A stretch of 64,000 nucleotides of DNA, taken from Crocinitomicaceae bacterium. Lineage in GTDB: Bacteria; Bacteroidota; Bacteroidia; Flavobacteriales_D; Crocinitomicaceae. A program made the position numbers and the translations under genes. The stretch is taken from contig JADJEU010000020.1 in NCBI GenBank assembly GCA_016709005.1, forward strand, positions 62,001-126,000, given 5' to 3'. Positions 17,901 to 27,087 of the stretch are shown here, one piece after another. Numbering within the stretch: the stretch's first letter is position 1; each line of letters starts with the position of its first letter. The notes below the pieces were generated by a model. That model was not told where the DNA came from. It did not search any database and worked only from the letters and a program-made list of their open reading frames with translations.

Positions 17901-18332
17901 ATGGATGAATCATTAGAAAACATTGAAATACAACCAACCAAAGTTCCGCAGGCGGTTAAAACGCTTGCCATTTTTGCCTATATCGGAAATGCCTTTTGGG
18001 CAATTATGCTTGTTGTTGTGCTTGTGTGGGCGCTTGTTGCCATTGAAAGTTTTGGAAGATTTATTACCCAAAGCAGCACAGAAAGACTCTATTTTGAACC
18101 GGTTGGCCTCATCGTTGGAATGTTGGTGGGATTAGTGATTTGCATTGTGCCGATTATTGGTGCAGCCATGATGAGCAAAGGAAAAAAAACCGGCTTTTGG
18201 CTTTATCTGATTCCAAGTTTAGTTTGGATCATTTTGAATTTTGCCTCCGGCCAAACAGCTAATATCATTGTAGCACTGATTACGGTTGGATTTACGGTTG
18301 GCTTTGCAACACAACTGAAGCATCTGAAGTAA
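17901..18332 (+). CDS. Small four-helix membrane protein, unknown
   Basis: A 143-residue protein with a short charged N-terminus and four predicted membrane segments (TLAIFAYIGNAFWAIMLVVV, a second around VGLIVGMLVGLVICIVPII, then FWLYLIPSLVWIILNF and IVALITVGFTVGF). No catalytic motif is visible and I do not recognise a family beyond general resemblance to small Bacteroidota inner-membrane proteins. It sits alone between repeat B and bshC. Confidence 0.65.
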   Translation: MDESLENIEIQPTKVPQAVKTLAIFAYIGNAFWAIMLVVVLVWALVAIESFGRFITQSSTERLYFEPVGLIVGMLVGLVICIVPIIGAAMMSKGKKTGFWLYLIPSLVWIILNFASGQTANIIVALITVGFTVGFATQLKHLK

Positions 18333-18415
18333 AAGAAAATCGCGTTTCATTCGTCCTTGATTCTGGCTATTTAATGACAGAGCCGCAGATCAATACCAGC
18401 AATGCTATTTTAAAC

Positions 18416-18423
18416 TAATTTTG
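18416..18423 (+). promoter_or_regulatory. -7 promoter element (TAATTTTG) of bshC
   Basis: TAATTTTG fits TAnnTTTG and ends 4 bases before the ATG at 18428, implying a transcript that starts at or just before the start codon (leaderless or nearly so). Confidence 0.4.
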
Positions 18424-18427
18424 TATC

Positions 18428-20017
18428 ATGCAAAAAGCAGCGTACAGCTTCAGTGAATTTTCATTTGGATCAAAACTGATTCGTGATTTGATTTCTAAAT
18501 CAGATACTGTAAAAAATTTTACGGGAGATTTTTTTAGTCTCACCGAAATGGAAACTAAAATCTCCAATCGCAAATCAATTGCTTTGGATCGCGATGTACT
18601 TGTTAAGGAACTTACGCATCAAAATTCCAAAATTGAAATTTCTGATCTTACCAAAAACAACATTGCCTCTCTGGCAAATCAAGATACATTCACAATCACG
18701 ACCGGTCATCAACTGAATATTTTAACCGGACCTCTTTTCTCCATCTATAAAATTGCGCAAGTCATAGTCATTGCCGAAGATTTAAAAAAACGATTTCCGA
18801 AATACCATTTTGTTCCGCTGTTTTGGATGGCAACCGAAGATCACGACTTTGAAGAAATCAATCACATCAATCTCTTCAACAAAAAAATAAGCTGGAACAA
18901 AGATCATCAGGAATCAAGTGTTGCAGGACGAATTGAAACCAAATCACTTCAACCTTTTTTTGAAGAATTAAGTTCGCTGTATCAAAATGATGATCTGAAA
19001 AATCAGATTAAAGAATTGGAAGCAATTTATCTTTCATCTGATAATTTGGCAACGGCAACGCGCAAACTGATCAATCATCTTTTTGGTGAAACGGGTCTTG
19101 TAATTATTGACGGCGATTCAAAAGAATTAAAAAAATCAATGCTGCCTGTTTTCAAACGTGAGATTGAAGAACTGCTAGTACATACAGAAGTTTCAGCAAC
19201 GAACAGCGCACTCGAAAAATCAGGTTATCATCAGCAAGTTCATGTGCGTGAATGCAATTTGTTTTTTATTCATGCAGATGGAAAAAGAGAACGAATCATT
19301 TTTGAAAATAATCTTTTTCAATTCAACAATCAATCACTTGCTGCAGCAGATTTAATTAAACTAATTGAAAACAATCCAGCTTCCTTTTCACCCAACGCGT
19401 TGCTGCGACCAGTCTATCAAGAACTGCTTTTACCCAATTTGGTGTATGTTGGCGGCGGTGGAGAAATTGCATATTGGTTGCAATTAAAATCACTCTTTGA
19501 AAAATTGAATGTTTCTTTTCCGCAATTGCGCGTGCGTGATTCTCTTTTTGTTATCAATCAAAAACAAGCAGACGAATTAGCTAAATCAGAATTGAAATTC
19601 GAAGATCTTCAAAAAGACACCGAAGAAATTCTAAAAAATCTGACTTTGGAAAAACACGGTGATACATTAAATTTTTCAGATGCTGAAGCAGAACTTTTTA
19701 AAGCAAAAAGTAAAATACTTGAAAAAGTAAATGCCATTGACAACAGCTTGAACACTCTGGTTGAAGCCGAGTTTTCCAAAATGATTTCAGCATTGGAAAA
19801 GATTGAATCCAAACTTGTAAAATCGGCTAAAACAAAAGATGAATCTGCTAAAAACAGAATTGTGAAACTGAAAGAAAAACTTTTTCCACACAACCATTTT
19901 CAGGAGCGTCATGAAAATATTTTAAATTATTACCTCACCGACAAAACGATCATCTCAAAAGTGCTGAAAACAATTCAGGCTGAAGATGAACCGAAAATCA
20001 GAATACTAATTCCGTAA
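18428..20017 (+). CDS. bshC: Bacillithiol biosynthesis cysteine-adding enzyme
   Basis: BshC is the putative ligase that adds cysteine to glucosaminyl-malate in the last step of bacillithiol synthesis. The 529-residue protein has the ITTGHQLNILTGPLFSIYK segment near residue 95, VPLFWMATEDHDFEEINH near 135 (a nucleotide-binding-like region), LLRPVYQELLLPNLVYVGGGGE near 325, and a long C-terminal coiled coil from about residue 380. Length and layout match the Bacteroidota family. A nucleoside phosphorylase gene begins 3 bp downstream, so the two are probably cotranscribed. Confidence 0.93.
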   Translation: MQKAAYSFSEFSFGSKLIRDLISKSDTVKNFTGDFFSLTEMETKISNRKSIALDRDVLVKELTHQNSKIEISDLTKNNIASLANQDTFTITTGHQLNILTGPLFSIYKIAQVIVIAEDLKKRFPKYHFVPLFWMATEDHDFEEINHINLFNKKISWNKDHQESSVAGRIETKSLQPFFEELSSLYQNDDLKNQIKELEAIYLSSDNLATATRKLINHLFGETGLVIIDGDSKELKKSMLPVFKREIEELLVHTEVSATNSALEKSGYHQQVHVRECNLFFIHADGKRERIIFENNLFQFNNQSLAAADLIKLIENNPASFSPNALLRPVYQELLLPNLVYVGGGGEIAYWLQLKSLFEKLNVSFPQLRVRDSLFVINQKQADELAKSELKFEDLQKDTEEILKNLTLEKHGDTLNFSDAEAELFKAKSKILEKVNAIDNSLNTLVEAEFSKMISALEKIESKLVKSAKTKDESAKNRIVKLKEKLFPHNHFQERHENILNYYLTDKTIISKVLKTIQAEDEPKIRILIP

Positions 20018-20020
20018 ACT

Positions 20021-20890
20021 ATGGCAAAATTTGAAGCATCCGAATTGACACTGGACAAAAATGGCAAAGTTTACCATCTGGGCGTTTCACCGGGTGATTT
20101 AGCAGATACCATTCTTTTAGTAGGTGATCAGGATCGGGTAAAATTTATCGGATCGTTTTTTGAAAACATTCGTTTTGAAGCACAGAACCGCGAATTTTGT
20201 TCACTCACCGGAACCTATAAAGGAAAAGAACTTTCTGTTTTATCTACCGGAATTGGAACCGACAACATTGACATTGTATTAAATGAATTGGATGCTGTTG
20301 TCAACATTGATTTAAAAACACGCACCGAAAAAGCAGAAAAAAAATCATTGAATCTGATTCGAATCGGAACTTGCGGATCATTGCAAGAAGATGTTCAGCC
20401 CGGTGCCCACATCATTTCCAAATATGCAGTTGGATTGGACGGTGTTGCCAATTTTTATGAAATCCCCTATTCGGCAGATGAATTAAAGGCGACTGAATCT
20501 TTTATTGCCACTACGCATTGGCATGAAAAATTAAATGTGCCTTATCTGAAAAAATCCTCAGACGATTTATTTGATCTTCTGAAAAAAGACATGATTGAAG
20601 GCATTACCATTACAGCAAATGGTTTTTATGGTCCGCAAGGCCGCGCCATTCGCATTCCGCTGAGCTTACCTGATTTCAAAGACAACATTCGAAAATTCAG
20701 CTGGAATAATTATCCGGTTACGAACCTGGAAATGGAAACTTCAGCCCTGTATGCACTTGCAGATGCGCTGAATCACAAGGCGGTAACAGTTTGTTTAGTT
20801 CTTGCAAACAGATATACGAACAGCTTTGAACCAAATTATTCACAAAAGATGGCTGATTTAGTTCAAGTGGTACTAAACAGGCTTGTTTAA
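20021..20890 (+). CDS. Nucleoside phosphorylase (uridine phosphorylase-like)
   Basis: This 289-residue enzyme belongs to the PNP/UDP phosphorylase superfamily, which splits nucleosides with phosphate to give a base and (deoxy)ribose-1-phosphate. Visible features are VGDQDRVKFI near residue 35 and STGIGTDNIDIVLNEL near 80 (phosphate-binding region), IRIGTCGSLQEDVQPG near 110, and NLEMETSALYALAD near 235, whose Glu residues bind ribose. The Bacteroidota group to which it belongs is usually annotated as nucleoside phosphorylase, with the exact base preference unresolved. It follows bshC by 3 bp. Confidence 0.88.
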   Translation: MAKFEASELTLDKNGKVYHLGVSPGDLADTILLVGDQDRVKFIGSFFENIRFEAQNREFCSLTGTYKGKELSVLSTGIGTDNIDIVLNELDAVVNIDLKTRTEKAEKKSLNLIRIGTCGSLQEDVQPGAHIISKYAVGLDGVANFYEIPYSADELKATESFIATTHWHEKLNVPYLKKSSDDLFDLLKKDMIEGITITANGFYGPQGRAIRIPLSLPDFKDNIRKFSWNNYPVTNLEMETSALYALADALNHKAVTVCLVLANRYTNSFEPNYSQKMADLVQVVLNRLV

Positions 20891-21014
20891 CAAAATCACA
20901 TCTTTCAAAACCTCAGTGTTTACAAGGTTTTACACAAAGGTTTCAACTTTTCAATTGACAAGCACGGGTTAACAACATTTGAACCACCCCGTTTATCTCA
21001 CCCTTGTCTTGCTC

Positions 21015-21022
21015 TACCTTTG
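21015..21022 (+). promoter_or_regulatory. -7 promoter element (TACCTTTG) upstream of the SirB1-like gene
   Basis: TACCTTTG matches TAnnTTTG and lies 5 bases before the GTG codon at 21028. It overlaps the longer TTG-initiated frame, which is the reason for preferring the downstream start. Confidence 0.35.
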
Positions 21023-21027
21023 CCATT

Positions 21028-21921
21028 GTGAGAACACAGGTGATTCATCCCAATCCACGTGAAGTGGCAGCGCTTATCAGACTTGTAGAAGATCCTGATC
21101 CATCGGTTTACGGCCATGTCAGAGAGAAACTGGTAGGCTTTGGTAAAACCATTATGCCTGCTTTGGAAGACTCCTGGCACCACACTATTTCTGAAGATGA
21201 ATATCAACAACGCTTAAAGCACATCATTCACGATATCCGCATCAATGAAATAAAAACGGAACTCACTAAATGGCGTGCATCTTCAAATCGCGATTTATTA
21301 AAGGGTTCGATCATTTTAAGCAAACTTCATTTTCCAGAGGTGGATGAACGCCAGGTAGAAGAAGATCTTGAAAAAATCAAACAAAAGGTTTGGTTAGAAA
21401 TCAATGAAAACAATACTGCCTTTGAGATTGTAAAGATTTTTAATCACGTATTATTTGACATCTGTGGTTTTGAATCCAGCAAAAATAATTTCTATGCACC
21501 GCACCATTCCTTTATTAATACGGTGCTGGAATCTAAAAAAGGAAATCCGTTAAGCCTTTCTATTCTCTACTCTATTATTGCGCAACGTTTGCAGATTCCA
21601 ATTTACGGCGTAAACCTGCCGAACCATTTTGTACTTGGCTTCGTAGACGAGTTTAAGACGTTGAAAATGTTAGGGTTTGATGATGATAGAAATGTTTTAT
21701 TTTACATCAACCCGTTTAGCAAAGGGCGTATTTTTGATCACAATGAGATTGAAAATTACCTGCGTAGCTTAAATTTACCTTTTGATCGTGATTATTTTGA
21801 ACCGTGTTCAAACACCGACATATTAAAACGCATGCTCAACAACCTTTCGTACGCTTACACCAAAGTGGGCGAAGAACAAAAGGTTCGCGATCTGAAAGAT
21901 ATTCAAGCCGTGCTTGGATAG
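21028..21921 (+). CDS. SirB1-family transglutaminase-like protein
   Basis: A protein of 297 residues from GTG 21028 (a TTG at 21004 would add 8 residues but falls upstream of a -7 promoter box). The central part resembles the transglutaminase-like SirB1 family: FNHVLFDICGFESSKNNFYAPHHSFINTVLESKKGNPLSLSILYSIIAQRL, then a LPNHFVLGF segment holding a conserved His. In SirB1-like proteins the usual catalytic Cys is often lost, and no Cys occurs at the nucleophile site here (G-N-P-L-S-L-S). Its function in Bacteroidota is unknown. The end overlaps the next long frame by 118 bp. Confidence 0.75.
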   Translation: MRTQVIHPNPREVAALIRLVEDPDPSVYGHVREKLVGFGKTIMPALEDSWHHTISEDEYQQRLKHIIHDIRINEIKTELTKWRASSNRDLLKGSIILSKLHFPEVDERQVEEDLEKIKQKVWLEINENNTAFEIVKIFNHVLFDICGFESSKNNFYAPHHSFINTVLESKKGNPLSLSILYSIIAQRLQIPIYGVNLPNHFVLGFVDEFKTLKMLGFDDDRNVLFYINPFSKGRIFDHNEIENYLRSLNLPFDRDYFEPCSNTDILKRMLNNLSYAYTKVGEEQKVRDLKDIQAVLG

Positions 21922-23501
21922 TTTTTCTATTCTTTACTTTTTCCTTTCAATTTTCTCAGGCTCAAAAATTCATTTATAAAAAAAATGAAATTGAAGATGG
22001 CATTTCTCCCAAGTCCATTGTAAGCAGCGGTACGGGTTATTTTGCCGCACAGAATATGATGTACCGGCATACGATCACTGTGTATGATAAATCCGGAAAA
22101 CTCCTTGCTAAAATTTCTGACAAGGTCAATCTCAATCAACTGGGTTTTGATGAATACACCGGCGATTCCTATTTAGGCGGACCCGTAGAAGCGGCTTTTT
22201 CAAACAATGGAAAAACACTTTGGGTATCTAATTACAATATGATAGGAACTGGTTTTGACAATCCGGGATGTGATGGCTGCAATGGAAAATCATACGACCC
22301 CGGCTTTGTTTACAAAATCAATATGGAGACTTTTCAGATTGAGAAGGCAATTAAAGTGGGTGCTGTTCCAAAATATTTGGCCATCAGTAAAGACGAAAAA
22401 ATTATGGTGGTTTCAAATTGGAGCAGCGGGGATATTTCGATTGTCGATATGCAGCAGGAAACTGAGATTAAAAAAGTAAACGTAGGAGCTCATCCACGCG
22501 GGGTAGCAATTAGTTCAGATTCTAAAAAAGTCTATGTGACCGTGATGGGTTCTACTAAAATTGCCTGCGTTAATCTTGCAACTTATGAAGTGACGTATCT
22601 TGAAAATATTGGAAGATCACCACGTCACGCTATACTTTCAGCGAATGATAGCTTGTTGTATGTCTCTTTAAATTCTAGTAACTCGTTAGTCAAATACAAT
22701 CTCTGCACAAACAAAAAAGAATCGTGCACCACCAATGCCGGACCAAGAACCATGGTGCTTTCACCCGATCAGAAATACCTCTACGTAGTCAATTATTTTG
22801 CCAATACCTTTTCTAAAATTCGCACCGATAGTATGACAGTTGTTGAAGTAGTGAACACCGGTCATCACCCCATAGGAATCACTGCTAACTGGGAAGATGC
22901 CGAAATTTGGGTGGCTTGTTATGAGGGTAAAATTGAAATTTTTAAAGATTTTCATTTGGCCGAATCGCTCAACAAAGAAGAATTTATTTTTGAAGATGAA
23001 CTCGCACTTTTTTTAAGTCTGTTTCAGCCTTCAATCTCACCAACAGAAACCACACGAGTTGTGAAACCGGCTGACAATACTGCTATTTCAGACACCCCTC
23101 CAACTGAATTAAAAGACGATGAAGTCACAGAGGTTGTGGTAATTCCGGACGAAAAAATTGTGCCCAAAGCAAGTGCGAATACGATTTCAAAATTTGATCC
23201 AAAGAAATATGAAATTCAAAATACAAAAAGTCAAAATTCAAAACAAACTGAAACTAAGATTCCAGTTACCAGCAATGGCGCTTGCGCTTATCATGTGATT
23301 GTGGGGAGTTTTTCAATTTATGACAATGCGGTTTCGTTTAAATCTACCGTTCAGAAAAAAGGGTATAGTGCTGTTTTGATTGAAGGTAAGGGATTAACCT
23401 ATGTATCTGCAGCTTGTTACTCATCTCGTGATGAAGCAACGGGGGCAATCTCTTCCATCTATTCAGATTTGGATGTAAAGGGCTGGGTTTTGAAAAACTA
23501 A
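21804..23501 (+). CDS. Beta-propeller (YVTN-type) protein with C-terminal SPOR domain
   Basis: The mature protein begins after a signal-like segment WIVFLFFTFSFQFSQAQ (from about 21915). Residues following it form repeated blades of a YncE/YVTN-type propeller, for example AISKDEKIMVVSNWSSGDISIVD and AISSDSKKVYVTVMGSTKIACV. A Pro/Thr/Lys-rich linker precedes a C-terminal SPOR domain (CAYHVIVGSFSIYDNAVSF onward, about 75 residues), which binds denuded peptidoglycan. The start is uncertain: only GTG 21804 opens the frame, deep inside the preceding gene, and no ATG occurs just ahead of the signal segment. A frameshift near 21900 or an unusual start codon could explain this. Confidence 0.7.
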   Translation: MFKHRHIKTHAQQPFVRLHQSGRRTKGSRSERYSSRAWIVFLFFTFSFQFSQAQKFIYKKNEIEDGISPKSIVSSGTGYFAAQNMMYRHTITVYDKSGKLLAKISDKVNLNQLGFDEYTGDSYLGGPVEAAFSNNGKTLWVSNYNMIGTGFDNPGCDGCNGKSYDPGFVYKINMETFQIEKAIKVGAVPKYLAISKDEKIMVVSNWSSGDISIVDMQQETEIKKVNVGAHPRGVAISSDSKKVYVTVMGSTKIACVNLATYEVTYLENIGRSPRHAILSANDSLLYVSLNSSNSLVKYNLCTNKKESCTTNAGPRTMVLSPDQKYLYVVNYFANTFSKIRTDSMTVVEVVNTGHHPIGITANWEDAEIWVACYEGKIEIFKDFHLAESLNKEEFIFEDELALFLSLFQPSISPTETTRVVKPADNTAISDTPPTELKDDEVTEVVVIPDEKIVPKASANTISKFDPKKYEIQNTKSQNSKQTETKIPVTSNGACAYHVIVGSFSIYDNAVSFKSTVQKKGYSAVLIEGKGLTYVSAACYSSRDEATGAISSIYSDLDVKGWVLKN

Positions 23502-24247
23502 ATCCCCTTTACCTGTCTGAAATGGGAAAGAATAATTGCTGCTGCAACGCCTACATTCAACGATTCGGTTTCGCCAAATTTTGGAATGGTGAGGGTTTCA
23601 TCCAGCAGTGAATTTGTTTTTTCGGAGATGCCGTGAGACTCGCTGCCCATGACCAGAGCAAGCTTTTCAGGATAGGAATACGTATAAAGATCTTTGCCTT
23701 GCATTGCGGCACCGACCAATTTAAAACCCGATTTTTTCAAATCTGGCAACATTTTTTGTAAAGAATCTTGAATGTAATTGATGCGGTATACCGCGCCCAT
23801 AGAGGCTTGAATGACTTTTGGATTGTAGAGATCCACACAATTTTCTGAAGCAAGTACGGTGTTGATTCCAAACCAGTCCGCCGTGCGCAAAATAGTTCCC
23901 AGATTGCCGGGGTCTTTAATCTCATCCAAGACCAGCACATTTTTTTCAAGCTGCCAGTCAACACTTTTTGGTTTGGGAAATTTGACCAGGGCTAAAACCC
24001 GGTTTGGATTTACCAGGCCTGAAATTCGCTCCAGATCAGATTCTGAAATGGTCACTAAATTGAGGCTTTTAGAGCCAGTGGGAACAAATTCGGGCGTTGC
24101 ATAAATAGCCTCTACCTCCATTTTATCTTGCAAAAGCAGTTCTTCAACCAGCTTAACTCCTTCTACTACAAAGAGTCGTTCCGTCTCCCGCACCTTTTTC
24201 TCCTGAAGCGATTTAATGAATTTTATTTCGTTACGGGTGAGCGCCAT
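23498..24247 (-). CDS. SpoU/TrmH-family RNA 2'-O-methyltransferase
   Basis: A 249-residue SPOUT methyltransferase that uses S-adenosylmethionine to methylate a ribose 2'-OH in tRNA or rRNA. The N-terminal substrate-binding part (RNEIKFIKSLQEKKVRE) is followed by the SPOUT knot motifs LDEIKDPGNLGTILRTADWFG (motif 1), VMGSESHGI (motif 2) and IPKFGETESLNVGVAAAI (motif 3). It most resembles the RlmB/TrmH-like group in Bacteroidota; the target nucleotide cannot be read from sequence. It is convergent with the propeller/SPOR gene (4-bp overlap) and divergent from tamL. Confidence 0.9.
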   Translation of the reverse strand: MALTRNEIKFIKSLQEKKVRETERLFVVEGVKLVEELLLQDKMEVEAIYATPEFVPTGSKSLNLVTISESDLERISGLVNPNRVLALVKFPKPKSVDWQLEKNVLVLDEIKDPGNLGTILRTADWFGINTVLASENCVDLYNPKVIQASMGAVYRINYIQDSLQKMLPDLKKSGFKLVGAAMQGKDLYTYSYPEKLALVMGSESHGISEKTNSLLDETLTIPKFGETESLNVGVAAAIILSHFRQVKGI

Positions 24248-24261
24248 CCTGTAGATTCAAT

Positions 24262-24269
24262 TATTTTTG
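24262..24269 (+). promoter_or_regulatory. -7 promoter element (TATTTTTG) of tamL
   Basis: TATTTTTG matches TAnnTTTG and ends 17 bases before the tamL ATG. Confidence 0.4.
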
Positions 24270-24286
24270 TAAAGATACTTTAATTC

Positions 24287-27077
24287 ATGCACCAGCAAAT
24301 TATCCGATATTCTCTTTTTGCACTTTTAGTAGTGATTGGATTTGCATGCCGGCAAGCCAAGTATGTAGCTGAGGGTGACTATCTGCATAAAAAAAACACC
24401 ATCTATTTTGAAACGACTGCTACGGATAGCACCATCTCACTTGAAAAAGAACAGGAAGGAATTTCAACCGGTGAAATGCAGGACATGATTAAACCTGTAC
24501 CCAACAAAGGACTCAGACTTTGGGTGTACAATCGCATTGATACTGCCAGACATCAAGCCCAGCTTGATCGCAAAGAAGACAGAAATATCAAGAAAAATAA
24601 AAAACGTAAAGACAAGGAGCAGGCGATTAACGATGAACGTATTGCCAAGTCAAAAGAAAAAGGAAAAGACTATTATAAGCACAAGACCAAGCGCATGAAA
24701 ACCAAACGCAATGGCTGGCGCGACTGGATCATTGTCCGTATGGGTGAGCGACCTGTTTTGTATGATTCGGCGATGGTAGAAAAATCACGTTCACAATTGG
24801 CTATCTATTTGAAAAAACGCGGTTACTATGATGCGCAGGTGCGCGACTCAGTTTACTTCAAAGAAAAAAAACAAAAAGCATTTGCTGAGTATATAGTCGA
24901 TGCCGGTGAACCGTATGTCATTGATTCGTTTGCACTGGATGCTTCTGCGGATGCCAACATGCGCAACATGTACCGCAAATTTGTAAAGGCTGAAAAATCA
25001 CTCATTGTAATTGGTGCACCGATTGACGAAGATGTACTTGAAATGGAACGCGATAATTTTTCAAAATTCTGCCGCGACGAAGGTGCCTACTTTGGTTTTG
25101 TAAAAAGTTATATCACCTATGAAGTGGATACTATTGGCAAAGGCCATTCAGCAAATGTGTACATGCACTTTATTCCAAAGTCAGTGCCGCATCCTTACAT
25201 CAAAGATTCATTGGTCCAGGTTCCGCATCAAACCTATTATGTGCAAGACATGACTTTTTTGCTGCACAATACCGATACCAATTCGTTCAAATTTGGGTAC
25301 TCCAATTTTCAAAAACGCTGTGATGACTTAAATTTAAATTACCTGGCTTCACCTGGAAAATATAATTTGCTGGATACGCTTGTCAATATTGATACACTGT
25401 ACAAACGCGGCGAGATCGACACGATTTTTTACAAAGGGGTTTACCTCTACAACGATGTTCCTTTTCTGAATCCGGATTTGATTGACAAACAAAACTTTTT
25501 GTACCGACCGCATTACGCAAAAGAATATTATCTCGAGCGCACCTATCGAACCATGTTGCAGCTGGACGTGTTCAGCACCATCACGCCCATTGTTGAAGTA
25601 GATCCAAACAATCCATTAGGAAATAAAGTAAACGTCACCTACCATTTGGTTCCGGCGCAAAAACAAATGTTCACGCTGGAGCCTCGTGTAACCACCTCAA
25701 ACAGTGTTTTAGGTTTGATGGGATCTGTGAGCTATACCAACAAAAATTTATTCCGCGGAGCGCAAAAATTAAAAATCTCATTTAACGGCGGGTTTGAATC
25801 ACAACCCCTCATCATCAGCAGTGAAGACGGAACCGAAAGCCGCATCCGAAAACTCAATACCTTTGAATGGGGACCAACCATTCAACTCACCTTTCCAAAA
25901 TTAGTTCCGCTTCCAAAAAGCATCTGGGAACGTACCTCCAAACGTGCGTATCCAAGCACGAAGTTTGATTTAGCCGTCAACTTTCAGAAGCGGGAAGAGT
26001 TTGACAGACGACTTGCTCATTTTGCCTATGCCTGGAATTTTAAAATCAGTAAAGAGCAAGGAAAGATTGATGAAATAGGTTTGCAATTTGTGAACTTCAA
26101 CTTTGTGCGCTTGTTTAAGACACCTCGATTTTGCGGCGAAACTGAATGCACTCAACGATCCGTTTATTCTCAATTCGTACGCAGATCACTTTTCTTTGTT
26201 CAACGGAATTTTCTACAAAACCGATAATCAGATTCCAAATACCTACAACCGCGTCATCAGTATTTTTCAATTCACTGTGCTGCAATCAGGCGGACTTCTA
26301 AATATAAGTGGAATTGGTGCCGGAAGCTTGAGTGATCCCGACAGCCTCAAACAAATTTTTGGTGTACCGTTTACACAATTTGTGCGGGCAGATGTGCAGC
26401 ATCTTTTTCAATTTAAGTTTACCAAAAATCACAAATTAGCAACGCGTATTCTTGCGGGTGTTGGATATGCTTATGGCAACTCGCCATCACTTCCATACGA
26501 GCAAAGTTTTTATGCCGGCGGATCCAACGACATACGCGCCTTTGCTGCGCGCACCATGGCACCGGGCAGTATCCGAATTTATGAAGACTCAACCAGTACG
26601 CTCACGCAAATTGGTGACATGCGTTTAGAATTAAATCTTGAATATCGTTTCAGAATCACAAACATTTTAGAAGGTGCCATTTTTGTAGACATGGGAAATA
26701 TTTGGAAAATAAAAGATGATCCAACTACTACAAAAGATGATTTGGGTGTTTTTGGTTTCGGTAGTTTCTACAAACAAGTAGCCATTGGAACTGGCTTTGG
26801 AATTCGTGCTGATTTTGATTTCCTTATTGTGCGTTTGGATCTTGCCTTTGCATTGCACAATCCATATTTGCCTGCCGGTGAAAAATGGTTTGGAACGCCG
26901 CATCCAATTTATAATTCAACCTTTGATTACGGAAACAACAACGGCTTTATCGATCTATACGCGTAACAAATCCTTTGGGGATACAAGGAAGGAAGCATTG
27001 ATCAGTGGGATGAAGCAAATAAATATTATGCACCTTTCCCACTAAAATTTAACATCGGAATCGGGTATCCGTTCTAA
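24287..27077 (+). pseudogene. tamL: TamL, lipoprotein form of TamA (BamA/TamA family), frame interrupted
   Basis: Outer-membrane assembly protein of the Omp85 family; in Bacteroidota it is lipidated, and a lipobox (VVIGFAC) is present near residue 21. A basic Lys-rich segment, POTRA-like repeats and the 16-stranded barrel follow. The frame breaks at the T run 26129-26132; dropping one T joins RLFKTPRF to AAKLNALNDPFILNS. A second lesion, in-frame TAA at 26964-26966, precedes QILWGYKEG and a perfect barrel C-terminus (FNIGIGYPF) whose stop ends at 27077. Corrected, the protein would be about 929 residues. Two independent lesions in a gene of this importance suggest sequence error, but partial loss cannot be excluded. 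Confidence 0.8.
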
Positions 27078-27087
27078 TCTTTTTTTC

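Noticed and set aside
16649..26966. Stop-codon reassignment or selenocysteine-type recoding to explain the two in-frame TAA codons.
   Set aside because: TAA ends most genes in the window normally, and neither site has a conserved downstream stem or redox-active context.
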